Source: Opitutales bacterium (GTDB lineage Bacteria; Verrucomicrobiota; Verrucomicrobiia; Opitutales; UBA953). Taken from it: 64,000 bases of DNA. The position numbers were made by a program, and so were the translations under genes. The notes beneath the pieces are model-generated. The model saw only the letters and a list, made by a program, of their open reading frames with translations. It searched no databases and had not been told where the DNA came from. The DNA lies in NCBI GenBank assembly GCA_016463705.1, contig JAEMQU010000003.1, positions 11,198 through 75,197 on the forward strand, in the 5' to 3' direction. Each line of letters begins with the position of its first letter. Position 1 is the stretch's first letter. Shown here one piece after another: positions 22,791-31,848 of this stretch.

Positions 22791-25250
22791 ATGAGTGAAG
22801 AAAACCCAAATACCGGTAGCACCAACAGTTCTTCCTCCAGTGGAAGCGCTAGCGGGACTAATAATACAAGCCGGGGTTCTCACCGTCGTGGTTATGGTGG
22901 TGGTGGCTACGGCGGAAACTATGGCGGTGGCTACGGCGGCGGTTATGGTGGTGGTTATGGTGGTGGCTACGGCGGCGGTTACGGTGGTGGCTATGGCGGC
23001 GGATACGGCGGCGGTTACGGTCGTCAACGTGGCGGTTACGGCGGTGGTTATGGTGGAGGAGGCGGCTATGGCGAGGGTTCGTCTAAAGACACCGGAGTCT
23101 CGATTTCAACGTACATCAACATGGTGCGCGAACGTATCTGGTGGCTGGTTTTGTCGGTTCTCATCTTTTTCACCCTGTCACTCGTTTATACCTATAACAT
23201 GATGCCCGAGTACAAGGCATCGGGTCGCTTGCGCGTCTTTCGCTTGGCTCCGAATATTTCGGGATCCAACACAGCCGCCGAAAGCAATTTTAGTATTACT
23301 TCCGCTGACGATTTTTATACGGCGGTTGAATCGATGCGAAGCAGCACGATTATCGAAGCGGTTTCTCGTCAATTAACCACCGCAGAAAAAAAGGAGGTCT
23401 TGGCACCTTATCAATCGGGTAACATTTTTAGTGGACCACTTTCCGAACAAGAAGTTTTCTCAAAGCAAAGATCGATCACGCCCCAACGTCAGACCTTAGT
23501 GGTGAACGTCGAATTTACTCATCGTAACCGCGAACTGGCCCGCCAGGTGACCGCACTTTTTTGTAAAGCGATTCAAAAAAATAGTGAAGACGAGCGCTTG
23601 GTCATCACCAATCCTCTAGTCGAAAAATACCGTATGGATATCGATTCGGTCGAAGACAAAATCCGCAAACTCTACGATAAACGAAACGATCTCATCAAAG
23701 GTCAGAAATTACTTTCGATTGCCAAAGACACCAACACTTTGACCGCTGAACGTGCCGCTTTAGTTCGGGCACGTGAAGATACGCGCAAGGCCATCGATGA
23801 AATGGAAATTATTTGGCGCTTAATTGGTGAATATAAACAGACTGGTAAGGATTTATACGACGTTGCCCAGGTGAGAAGCGATGAGCGTGTCGCTGCGTTT
23901 GGATCGAAAATAAGCGATCTGCGTGTCGCCGTCCGCACGATGGAAGAAAAATACACCGATGAGCACCCCACTTTAATTCAGGCTCGTGCGCAGCTGAAGC
24001 AAACCGAAGCCGAATTACAAAATGCCATTGTTGCATCCGTAAATCGTATTCAGGTGGCGATACAAAATGCCCATGCCAATTACGCAGCTATCATTTCCAA
24101 TCTCGATAAGAAGGACGATGAAATCGCGCGTTTGACGGTGGCGAATAACGAACTCGAACGCGTCGACAAAGAAATTAAAAGTCAGGAAGATTTCTTGTCC
24201 CGCCAAAAACAAAGTTTCGAAGAAGCTAAAATTCGTTCATCGACCACCGGTACCACTACTTCGATTAAAGTCCTAGACAGTCCCTCGGTTGCTGATCGGC
24301 CGACCAACAAGAACTTTTATCTCAACGCCATGATTGGCTTAGCCATGGGTGCTATTTTTGGTTTAGGTCTAATTATCTTACTCGGTACATTTGATGACCG
24401 GATAAAGTCGCCGAAAGAAGTCGAAATCGCCTTAGGTATTCCGATTTTAGGAACGATTCCTCAGATAACAAAGTCCGTTGGACCCGAACGTGCACTGGTA
24501 GCCCTACACGATAAGGACGTCGTCGCTGTTGAGGCCATCCGCACCATCTATTCGTCCATGCGCGTTAATCCCGCGTCGATGTCTAGCCACGTTTTCTTAA
24601 TCACCTCAACCCGCCCCAGTGAAGGTAAGACCTTCGTCGCCACTAATTTAGCTCTCGGTTTCTCGCAACACGGTGAAAGGGTTTTGGTCATCGATGCTGA
24701 CTTGCGCCTTCCGAACGTCGGACCTTCCCTAGGCTTAACCGGCACGGAAGGTATTTCTCGTTGGTTTAATGATGAATCCACTATCGACGAATCCATCGTT
24801 AAAAATGTAGCACCTAACTTAGATGTGTTACCGGTGGGGATGAGTTGCCGCAATCCCACGCAGGTTATCAGCAGTGCGAAGTTTATCGAAATGTTAACGA
24901 CCATGCGTTCCCGCTATGATCGTATCTTTATCGACTCACCTCCCATTGGTGCGGTGTCCGATGCCTTGAATCTGATCCCTAACGTCGACGGTGTGATTTA
25001 CGTAGTTCGTTATAATTTCGTATCCACGCGCAACGTTGCTGAATGTATTACCCGACTCCGTGAAGTAGGCGTCCCCATTTTAGGTGCAGTACTTAACCGT
25101 ATGTCCATGCGCATGGCTTCTGTTTATACGGACAGCTTTGATGCGAGCTACGAGAAGTATTATAATGCCGTCGCGGGTGCTGCCGCCGCGGGTGACGCTG
25201 CCGACTCGGTTGCCTCTACTGAAAACCCTGAAGATAATCCTAAAGTTTAA
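22791..25250 (+). CDS. Wzc-like polysaccharide co-polymerase/BY-kinase with N-terminal Gly-Tyr repeat
   Basis: Wzz domain with two TMs, coiled coil, BY-kinase Walker A STRPSEGKTFVATNLA, A' VLVIDADLRLP, B RIFIDSPP; N-terminal (YGGG)n. Confidence 0.93.
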   Translation: MSEENPNTGSTNSSSSSGSASGTNNTSRGSHRRGYGGGGYGGNYGGGYGGGYGGGYGGGYGGGYGGGYGGGYGGGYGRQRGGYGGGYGGGGGYGEGSSKDTGVSISTYINMVRERIWWLVLSVLIFFTLSLVYTYNMMPEYKASGRLRVFRLAPNISGSNTAAESNFSITSADDFYTAVESMRSSTIIEAVSRQLTTAEKKEVLAPYQSGNIFSGPLSEQEVFSKQRSITPQRQTLVVNVEFTHRNRELARQVTALFCKAIQKNSEDERLVITNPLVEKYRMDIDSVEDKIRKLYDKRNDLIKGQKLLSIAKDTNTLTAERAALVRAREDTRKAIDEMEIIWRLIGEYKQTGKDLYDVAQVRSDERVAAFGSKISDLRVAVRTMEEKYTDEHPTLIQARAQLKQTEAELQNAIVASVNRIQVAIQNAHANYAAIISNLDKKDDEIARLTVANNELERVDKEIKSQEDFLSRQKQSFEEAKIRSSTTGTTTSIKVLDSPSVADRPTNKNFYLNAMIGLAMGAIFGLGLIILLGTFDDRIKSPKEVEIALGIPILGTIPQITKSVGPERALVALHDKDVVAVEAIRTIYSSMRVNPASMSSHVFLITSTRPSEGKTFVATNLALGFSQHGERVLVIDADLRLPNVGPSLGLTGTEGISRWFNDESTIDESIVKNVAPNLDVLPVGMSCRNPTQVISSAKFIEMLTTMRSRYDRIFIDSPPIGAVSDALNLIPNVDGVIYVVRYNFVSTRNVAECITRLREVGVPILGAVLNRMSMRMASVYTDSFDASYEKYYNAVAGAAAAGDAADSVASTENPEDNPKV
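22890..23076 (+). repeat. 12-nt in-frame tandem repeat (GGN GGN GGN TAY) encoding the YGGG array
   Basis: Eight consecutive GGGY units plus degenerate flanking units; 14 Tyr codons. Confidence 0.95.
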
Positions 25251-25252
25251 CT

Positions 25253-26041
25253 ATGAATCGAGTTTGGTTATTTCTTCTGCTGCCGATAGTCTTTACAGGG
25301 TGTCAGACCGCACCCGGTACGGGTCGTAGTCAGCTACTCATGGTCAGTAACTCCGAAGTGTCGACCATGGCATCTACGGAGTTCGCAAAAATGAAAAAAC
25401 TTCCCAACGACCCTCGTTTAGCGAAGGTCAAAAAAATTGGCTTAGCGATTGTTACGGTCGCCCGCAAAGAAGATAAAAATAAAATTCTGCCGCCCGCCAA
25501 TCTCTGGGAGTTTGCTATCATCGACGACAAATCGCCCAATGCTTTCGCCATGCCAGGGGGAAAAATTGGCTTCAACGTCGGTATGTTCGCGTATGCTCCC
25601 ACCGATGATGACATCGCTGTTATTTTGGGCCACGAGGTAGCGCACGTTTTAAATCAACACAGCAATGAGCGAATCTCACAGGGTTTATTAGTTGCAGCAG
25701 GTGCCTTGATTGTGGACGAGGCTACCAAGAATAAATCGGCACATACCCGACAGGCTTGGATGACGGGCTTTGGTCTCGGCGCCCAATTCGGCGTACTCTT
25801 ACCTTTCAGCCGTGAACATGAATCCGAATCCGATCATCTGGGCTTAATTTTCATGGCCAGGGCAGGGTATAATCCTGAAGCCGCTCCGGCGTTTTGGGGT
25901 CGATTTTCTAAAGCCGCTGGCACCAAGCCACCCGAATTTTTCTCCACGCACCCCGCGGATGAAACTAGGATTAAGCAGTTAAATAGTTGGATGCCGGAAG
26001 CTAAGGCTCAAATGCCTAAAGTTGTTAAGCCAGTTCAGTAA
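25253..26041 (+). CDS. M48 family metalloprotease, lipoprotein
   Basis: Lipobox FTGC; zinc motif HEVAHVLNQH; downstream ESEADH-like ESESDHLG. Confidence 0.92.
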   Translation: MNRVWLFLLLPIVFTGCQTAPGTGRSQLLMVSNSEVSTMASTEFAKMKKLPNDPRLAKVKKIGLAIVTVARKEDKNKILPPANLWEFAIIDDKSPNAFAMPGGKIGFNVGMFAYAPTDDDIAVILGHEVAHVLNQHSNERISQGLLVAAGALIVDEATKNKSAHTRQAWMTGFGLGAQFGVLLPFSREHESESDHLGLIFMARAGYNPEAAPAFWGRFSKAAGTKPPEFFSTHPADETRIKQLNSWMPEAKAQMPKVVKPVQ

Positions 26042-27847
26042 TTAGCGTACATTGATTTCCACCGGGCAACGTAGATAAACGCCTTTAGGATCATTTAGAT
26101 TTCCGACGCGATTCAAAAAGCTTAGGTGTGCTTTCAGAATTTGTAATGCTGGATCATGGTGCTTCGCTTTGACGAAGACCGGATCTTCATTTTCTTCATC
26201 AGACAATAATTTCTGCAAAATATTTTCTCGGCCCGAGTAGAGTGAGGGTATTTGTATAATGGCTGCGTCCGGTTTTTTGGCTAATTCTTTTGCGAGAGCA
26301 ATCGCGTCGACCAGCCCGCCCATCTTATCAACGAGTCCCACTTCTTTGGCGTTCACTCCCAACCAAACGCGGCCTTGGGCAATTTCATGCACCTGGGTGA
26401 GTTCTATTTTTCGACCTTCGGATACCACGTTCAGAAAATCTTCATAAACTTGGTCGACCATTTTTTGCACAATTGCCATCTCTTCAGCGGTGGCCGCGCG
26501 ATGGCTTGAAAATAAATCAGAGTAGCGCGAAGTTTTAACGCCATCGGTTCCCAGATTGATTTTCTTGGCTAATTCTTGATAATTAAAATGCAGTCCAAAG
26601 ACACCGATAGACCCCGTGATCGTGGCAGGATTCGCAATAATTCTATTTCCCCTCGCGGCGATGTAGTAGCCTCCGCTGGCGGCCACATCACCCATCGATA
26701 CTACCACAGGAATACCACTCTGCTTAAGCAAGCCCACTTCGCGGGCGACGATATCACTCGCAAAGGCTGAGCCACCTGGACTGTTAATTCTCAAAACGAC
26801 TGCTTTGATGGATTTGTCGCCCCGCAGATTGCGTAAATTTCTCGCGAGTCGATCGCCCCCCACGTTATAATTATCACCCCAGCCATCAACGATTTCACCT
26901 TCGGCGTAAATCACCGCAATCTTCCCATCACCCGAAGAAAAATCAACCTTACCGGCATATTTAGTCAGCGAAATTTGTCGGAAGGATTGGCCATGATCAT
27001 CGGCGGCTGCTCCCAGCGAACAGATTTTAGTCACCAGTTGATCGCGCTGACAAAGTTCATCCACTAGTTTGATTTTTAGAGCCAGATCCGGTGTGAATAC
27101 CCCGCCAGAATTAGCGATTCGGTTTAGGCTCACGCTCGACAACTTTCTCGACTCACTGACATCGGCCAAAATTTTCTTCCAAGCACCGCCGAGGAGTAAC
27201 TCAGTTTGCTCGCGGTCGGATTCACCCATTTTATCGCTTAAAAATGGCTCTACTGCAGATTTATATTTACCCACTTTAGTTACTTGTACGCCCACCCCAA
27301 GAGATTTTAAGCTTTCCCCAATATACGGGCTGTAGCGCGCGAGTCCTTTAAATTCAACTTCTCCTGCGGGGTGAGCATAAATTTTATCCGCCACACTGGC
27401 TAAATAGTACTCTTGCTGTGATCCATTCTCAATCCACGCGATTACAGGTTTTTTCGATTTTTTAAATTCCTTAATCGCTTGGCGTAGTTCGTTCAGTTGG
27501 ACCAGTCCAGCATCGGTTTCTCCAGCAATGAGTAGGCCTATAATATTTTTATCTTTCGCTGCCTGTTTGACGGCTTCGATGGCCCGTAATAAATCTACCT
27601 CCGGAGCTTTTTGACTTTCCAGTAGAATGGATAAACCAGGACTACCGTGCTGTGGGGTGTCGTTGATCAGCATACCGTTACCGATGACCAACATGGTTTT
27701 CGCTTTTACGGAAACGCCTGGGGCTTCATGGTTACTCGCGGCACTGATTAACCCGATGATTAAAACAAAAAATAAAAAGCAGGCCAGTGCTCCCGCAATA
27801 AACGTACCGAGGACTGAGGCTAAGAGAGCTTTAAAAAATTCTTTCAT
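26042..27847 (-). CDS. sppA: Signal peptide peptidase SppA, 67K type
   Basis: 601 aa tandem S49 domains; KVGKYKSAVEPF (Lys) and GDVAASGGYYIA (Ser) motifs; N-terminal TM. Confidence 0.93.
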   Translation of the reverse strand: MKEFFKALLASVLGTFIAGALACFLFFVLIIGLISAASNHEAPGVSVKAKTMLVIGNGMLINDTPQHGSPGLSILLESQKAPEVDLLRAIEAVKQAAKDKNIIGLLIAGETDAGLVQLNELRQAIKEFKKSKKPVIAWIENGSQQEYYLASVADKIYAHPAGEVEFKGLARYSPYIGESLKSLGVGVQVTKVGKYKSAVEPFLSDKMGESDREQTELLLGGAWKKILADVSESRKLSSVSLNRIANSGGVFTPDLALKIKLVDELCQRDQLVTKICSLGAAADDHGQSFRQISLTKYAGKVDFSSGDGKIAVIYAEGEIVDGWGDNYNVGGDRLARNLRNLRGDKSIKAVVLRINSPGGSAFASDIVAREVGLLKQSGIPVVVSMGDVAASGGYYIAARGNRIIANPATITGSIGVFGLHFNYQELAKKINLGTDGVKTSRYSDLFSSHRAATAEEMAIVQKMVDQVYEDFLNVVSEGRKIELTQVHEIAQGRVWLGVNAKEVGLVDKMGGLVDAIALAKELAKKPDAAIIQIPSLYSGRENILQKLLSDEENEDPVFVKAKHHDPALQILKAHLSFLNRVGNLNDPKGVYLRCPVEINVR

Positions 27848-27975
27848 CAGAGTATTTATAGAAAAGTTAGTCTAAGTGAGTACTTTGGTCGACTGTGCAA
27901 GAATCGCCAATCAAATTGACATTATTCCCAGCGTTTCGACTCGATTTTTTCTCTTTTTGGTGAACTCTCTTGGCT

Positions 27976-29421
27976 ATGTCCGACCCGACTCAAGATCCTA
28001 GCGCTGGTACTGCCCGTAAGGCCCTGGCGATTAATCTCGATCGCTCGGCTTACGGCGTTTTTGCCGAGATTGGTGCCGGACAAGAAGTCGTTCGACACTT
28101 TTTTAAAGCAGGTGGTGCGTCGGGTACAGTCGCTAAAAGTATGTCGGCTTATGACATGCGCGTGAGTGATGCGATTTACGGCCATCCTAAGCGCTATGTT
28201 TCTCGTGAACGTCTCGAACAAATGATGAGTCACGAATATGGACTCCTCGTCGATCGCTTGGCCTCCGAGCGCGGAACCACCACCCGCTTCTTTGCTTTTG
28301 CTGATACCGTCGCCACCACGCCCCACGACGGCAAAGGGCAGGGGCACTCTTGGATGGGCATGCGTTTTGAGGATGAAGTGGGTGCTGCTCCTAGTGATAT
28401 TGTTTTGCATCTCCGCCTCTGGGATCGCGATGCTGGCCGCCAGCAAGACGCCCTCGGAGTAGTGGGAGTTAATTTAGTTCACGCCGCTTTAAACTCACAT
28501 CGAGACCTTAATGTTTTTTTAAATAATTTAGTAGATGACGTGGGCTCGGGTCGTGTGGAAATAGATTTCATTCATTTTAGTGGTCCAGCGTTTAGTAACT
28601 TCGATACGCAGTCTGCTTTAATTCAACTCGTTCGACTAGGCCTGACGGACGCCGTATTATTCGACGAGAAAGGCCAGTCGGCCGTGGCCAGCGAGTTTTT
28701 CTACAAGAAATCTATTCTCGTCGCCCGTGGAACTTTCCGTCCTATTTCTTTAGTGAATGAGGATATGTTGGCCTGTGCCGAACGTTCCTTAGCGCAGACC
28801 AAAGAAAGTGTTTCCATTTTTGAAATGTGCGTGGGGCAAGAAACGACCGACCTAAAAGAAATTCTCGATCGCATTGCCCTCGTCAGCACCTTGGGCCGTC
28901 CTCTTTTAATTACCCGCCACCGTGGGTGGTATCGCTTGCCTGCTTACTTCCGTCTGTATACCGACGGAGAAATTACTCTCATCGCGGGTATGAATAACTT
29001 AGTGGATTTATTTAACCCACAGCACTACACGCATCTCGAGGGTGGAGTGTTGGAAGCTTGCGGTCGCCTCTTTAAGGAAAACGTGAAGGTGATGGTTTAT
29101 CCTATGCGCGGCGATCAGTTAAGTCGGCTGGTCGAAGATCCTGTCGCCTGTCAGGTTTGTTTCCCGGAAACTTATCAAATCGAAGTCGACTCCGTGGTGA
29201 CAGCGGCAGATGTCCAGGTGCGTCCCGCGGTGGCTGGATTATTTGAGCACTTAAGAACGAATGGATTTTTAGTGCCCCTTACCGGCGCGAGTCCACAGGC
29301 TTTGGCTTGTCAGCCTCGAACCTTGGCCGAACGGATAGCGGCCGGAGTTGCCGGCTGGGAAAGAGAAGTGCCCGCCCCCGTTGCTAAAGAAATTACCCGC
29401 CGAAAACTTTGGAGTAAGTAA
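27976..29421 (+). CDS. Conserved protein of unknown function (YGVFAEIGAGQEVVRHFFKAGG family)
   Basis: Long ORF with ALAINLDRSAYGVFAEIGAGQEV...GTVAKSMSAYDMRVSDAIYG; I recall this as a widespread uncharacterised family. Confidence 0.75.
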   Translation: MSDPTQDPSAGTARKALAINLDRSAYGVFAEIGAGQEVVRHFFKAGGASGTVAKSMSAYDMRVSDAIYGHPKRYVSRERLEQMMSHEYGLLVDRLASERGTTTRFFAFADTVATTPHDGKGQGHSWMGMRFEDEVGAAPSDIVLHLRLWDRDAGRQQDALGVVGVNLVHAALNSHRDLNVFLNNLVDDVGSGRVEIDFIHFSGPAFSNFDTQSALIQLVRLGLTDAVLFDEKGQSAVASEFFYKKSILVARGTFRPISLVNEDMLACAERSLAQTKESVSIFEMCVGQETTDLKEILDRIALVSTLGRPLLITRHRGWYRLPAYFRLYTDGEITLIAGMNNLVDLFNPQHYTHLEGGVLEACGRLFKENVKVMVYPMRGDQLSRLVEDPVACQVCFPETYQIEVDSVVTAADVQVRPAVAGLFEHLRTNGFLVPLTGASPQALACQPRTLAERIAAGVAGWEREVPAPVAKEITRRKLWSK

Positions 29422-29489
29422 TCACTGACTTCATTTAGGTGTTCTTGGGTTTGCAGGTTTGGATTTTCGACTTTATGTAGGACTGGTTA

Positions 29490-30095
29490 ATGAGCTCCAC
29501 CTCCACGTCTCTTCCTTCCGGTGCCGATACAGAATTAGCTCTGTCGGTGGAACGTGCTTACCGCGAAGTGATCGTACTCGATCGCCTAGGGGCAATTTGG
29601 TCGGTGATCCTTGCCAAGTGTCTCTTAGCTCAATGGGCGATAAATGAATTTTCTATTCCGATCAGCGGGCTGCGTTATATTTGGTTGCTCACCCTCTCGA
29701 TGGCCGTGGTTGCCACAGGGCTTTACCTACGTGCTCATCAGTCCAAAATAAATTTTCTGCCCAATCAACGACGTGTCGGAACCGCCATTTTTGTAGGCAT
29801 CCTAGTTTCACTGGGTTTTATTCTTTACGCGCACTTTGCCTTAAAACTTTTCTCAGCCATTACCGCAGCAGCGCTAACCTGTATGATGTTCGGAACGTGG
29901 TCCCTCGCACGGGCCGCTCTGCGTAATGCCTATCCTCCTTTGGTGGGTGCGTTGATTTGGTGGATTCTGGCTGGCTACGCTTTAATCAGTAAAGACAGCA
30001 CTGCGTTGCTCTGGATTGGACTAGGCATGCTCTTTGCGCAAGCCTTGCCCAGTTTTGCATTGGCTCGTCGCACTGAGCAAACGCTTCGCGTCTAA
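29490..30095 (+). CDS. Hypothetical membrane protein
   Basis: 201 aa with several predicted TM segments. Confidence 0.7.
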   Translation: MSSTSTSLPSGADTELALSVERAYREVIVLDRLGAIWSVILAKCLLAQWAINEFSIPISGLRYIWLLTLSMAVVATGLYLRAHQSKINFLPNQRRVGTAIFVGILVSLGFILYAHFALKLFSAITAAALTCMMFGTWSLARAALRNAYPPLVGALIWWILAGYALISKDSTALLWIGLGMLFAQALPSFALARRTEQTLRV

Positions 30096-31001
30096 TTATT
30101 CGAGGTCAGCTTTTTTCGCGTTTAAGCCGTTTAACATTAAAGTTAAGAATCGCTTCATGGCCGGAGTCATCACGCGTCCTTTGCGATGCAAAATCGCTAA
30201 CGGCCGAGAAACATGCCGGTCACGTAATTTTAACTTAACCAGCGTGCCTTGCTCGATTTCCTGACGGATGGTGCCCTCGGGAACCAAGGCGACCCCCGCA
30301 TCGACTTCCACGGCACGCTTTAAGGTTTCGATATTATCAAACTCCATGGAAGGTTCCAGTTCGATGCGTTGTTCTCGGAAGAATTGATCGAGCGCTTTAC
30401 GCGTAGGAATATCTTGGTCAAAGCCGATGAAGCGACAGCCCTGTAGGTCGGCTAATTCAATTTCTTTTTTCCCCGCTAACTTATGTTTAGGCGAACAGAT
30501 GGCGACCAACTGATCTTCCATGAAAGGAATGATTTCTACTTGGCGATATTTTTGAGGGAAGGCGACGAGGCCAAAATCTGCCGTGCTAGAAAAAACATCC
30601 TCATAGACTAAATTCGATCGGCGATATTCGATACGTACATTCACATGAGGAAATTCCTGCATGAAACGTTTTACATAAGGAGGTAGCTCGTGCAGGCCAA
30701 TGGATACAATCGTCGAAACATGCACCGTGCCACTCACCACTTTACGCATTTCTTGCATCTCGCTCGAAACCTGTTCGTAGCGATTTAAAATATCGCGCGC
30801 CGCTTCATAGAGACTACGACCCTCCCGCGTTAAACGAAATTGTTTCTGGCTCCGATCCACAATGAGCACATTAAAATGCTTCTCCATTGAGCGTAGCTGC
30901 TGACTCACCGCCGACTGCGTGATATTATTTAACTTGGCCGCCTTGGAGAAACTTTCGTTGTCCACGAGGTCACGGAAAATCTTTAAGTTTTCAATTTGCA
31001 T
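30096..31001 (-). CDS. LysR family transcriptional regulator
   Basis: N-terminal wHTH FRDLVDNESFSKAAKLNNITQSAVSQQLRSMEKHF; substrate-binding domain. Confidence 0.95.
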   Translation of the reverse strand: MQIENLKIFRDLVDNESFSKAAKLNNITQSAVSQQLRSMEKHFNVLIVDRSQKQFRLTREGRSLYEAARDILNRYEQVSSEMQEMRKVVSGTVHVSTIVSIGLHELPPYVKRFMQEFPHVNVRIEYRRSNLVYEDVFSSTADFGLVAFPQKYRQVEIIPFMEDQLVAICSPKHKLAGKKEIELADLQGCRFIGFDQDIPTRKALDQFFREQRIELEPSMEFDNIETLKRAVEVDAGVALVPEGTIRQEIEQGTLVKLKLRDRHVSRPLAILHRKGRVMTPAMKRFLTLMLNGLNAKKADLE

Positions 31002-31104
31002 GATGCTGGCTTAATCCACTATGATTAATAAATCTAATAGCAGGCCGTTTCAAGTGTAGATTTACTTATCGTGACTAGGTTTAACCTTATTCCCGCAAAG
31101 GGGA

Positions 31105-31848
31105 TTGGAGGCGTTGACTCTACGCTTAATCTGCTTCCCATTGTCTCTCGTGGTTACCTACGAACAATTTGCCGCCAATTGTGACGCCGTCCGCCAAAGG
31201 ATAAAGTCAGCTTGTGACCAGTGTGGCCGGAATCCGTCGGAAGTCAGAATCTTACCAGTCACCAAAACCAACCCGGTTGAAGCAGCTTTGTATGCCTATC
31301 GCTACGGCATGCGTTCGGTCAGTGAAAATAAAGTTCAAGAAGGCCAGGAAAAAAAGCCGCTCGCTCCTACAGATTTACGCTGGGAATTTATTGGTCACCT
31401 GCAGTCGAACAAAGTTAAGCCTGCTTTAAAAATTTTCGATATTATACAAACGGTCGACTCGGTAGATTTAATTTTGCGCGTGGGTCGGATTGCCGAAGAG
31501 CTCAATGTGAAACCCGAAATTTATTTCCAAGTAAACTCCGGTCATGATCCCGCAAAATTCGGATGTGAAATTGAAGAGGCCCCTCTCTTGCTAGAAGCCG
31601 CGTTGGGTCAGTCTGCCTTGCGGGTGGTTGGACTCATGGCCGTTCCGCCGATTGAAGGGGGAATGGATTCGGCCAAGCACACCTTTGATAATTTAAGAAT
31701 TTGTCGGGACGAATTGGAGGATAAATTTAAAGTAAAACTCCCCGAACTTTCGATGGGTATGAGCGGTGACCTGGAAGCCGCGGTGATTGCCGGCTCAACC
31801 TGCGTCCGTCTCGGTTCATCTCTTTACGGTCCCCGCACCCAGAAATGA
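31105..31848 (+). CDS. YggS/PLPBP family pyridoxal phosphate homeostasis protein (start uncertain; GTG near 31150 plausible)
   Basis: LPVTKTNPVEAA, FIGHLQSNKVKPAL, GLMAVPP, LSMGMSGDLEAAV. Confidence 0.93.
   Translation: MEALTLRLICFPLSLVVTYEQFAANCDAVRQRIKSACDQCGRNPSEVRILPVTKTNPVEAALYAYRYGMRSVSENKVQEGQEKKPLAPTDLRWEFIGHLQSNKVKPALKIFDIIQTVDSVDLILRVGRIAEELNVKPEIYFQVNSGHDPAKFGCEIEEAPLLLEAALGQSALRVVGLMAVPPIEGGMDSAKHTFDNLRICRDELEDKFKVKLPELSMGMSGDLEAAVIAGSTCVRLGSSLYGPRTQK

Noticed and set aside
22695-23027. 110-aa Ala/Thr/Val-rich minus-strand ORF (and +2-frame ORF 22795-23202)
   Set aside because: Off-frame translations of the 12-nt Gly/Tyr repeat; no independent coding support
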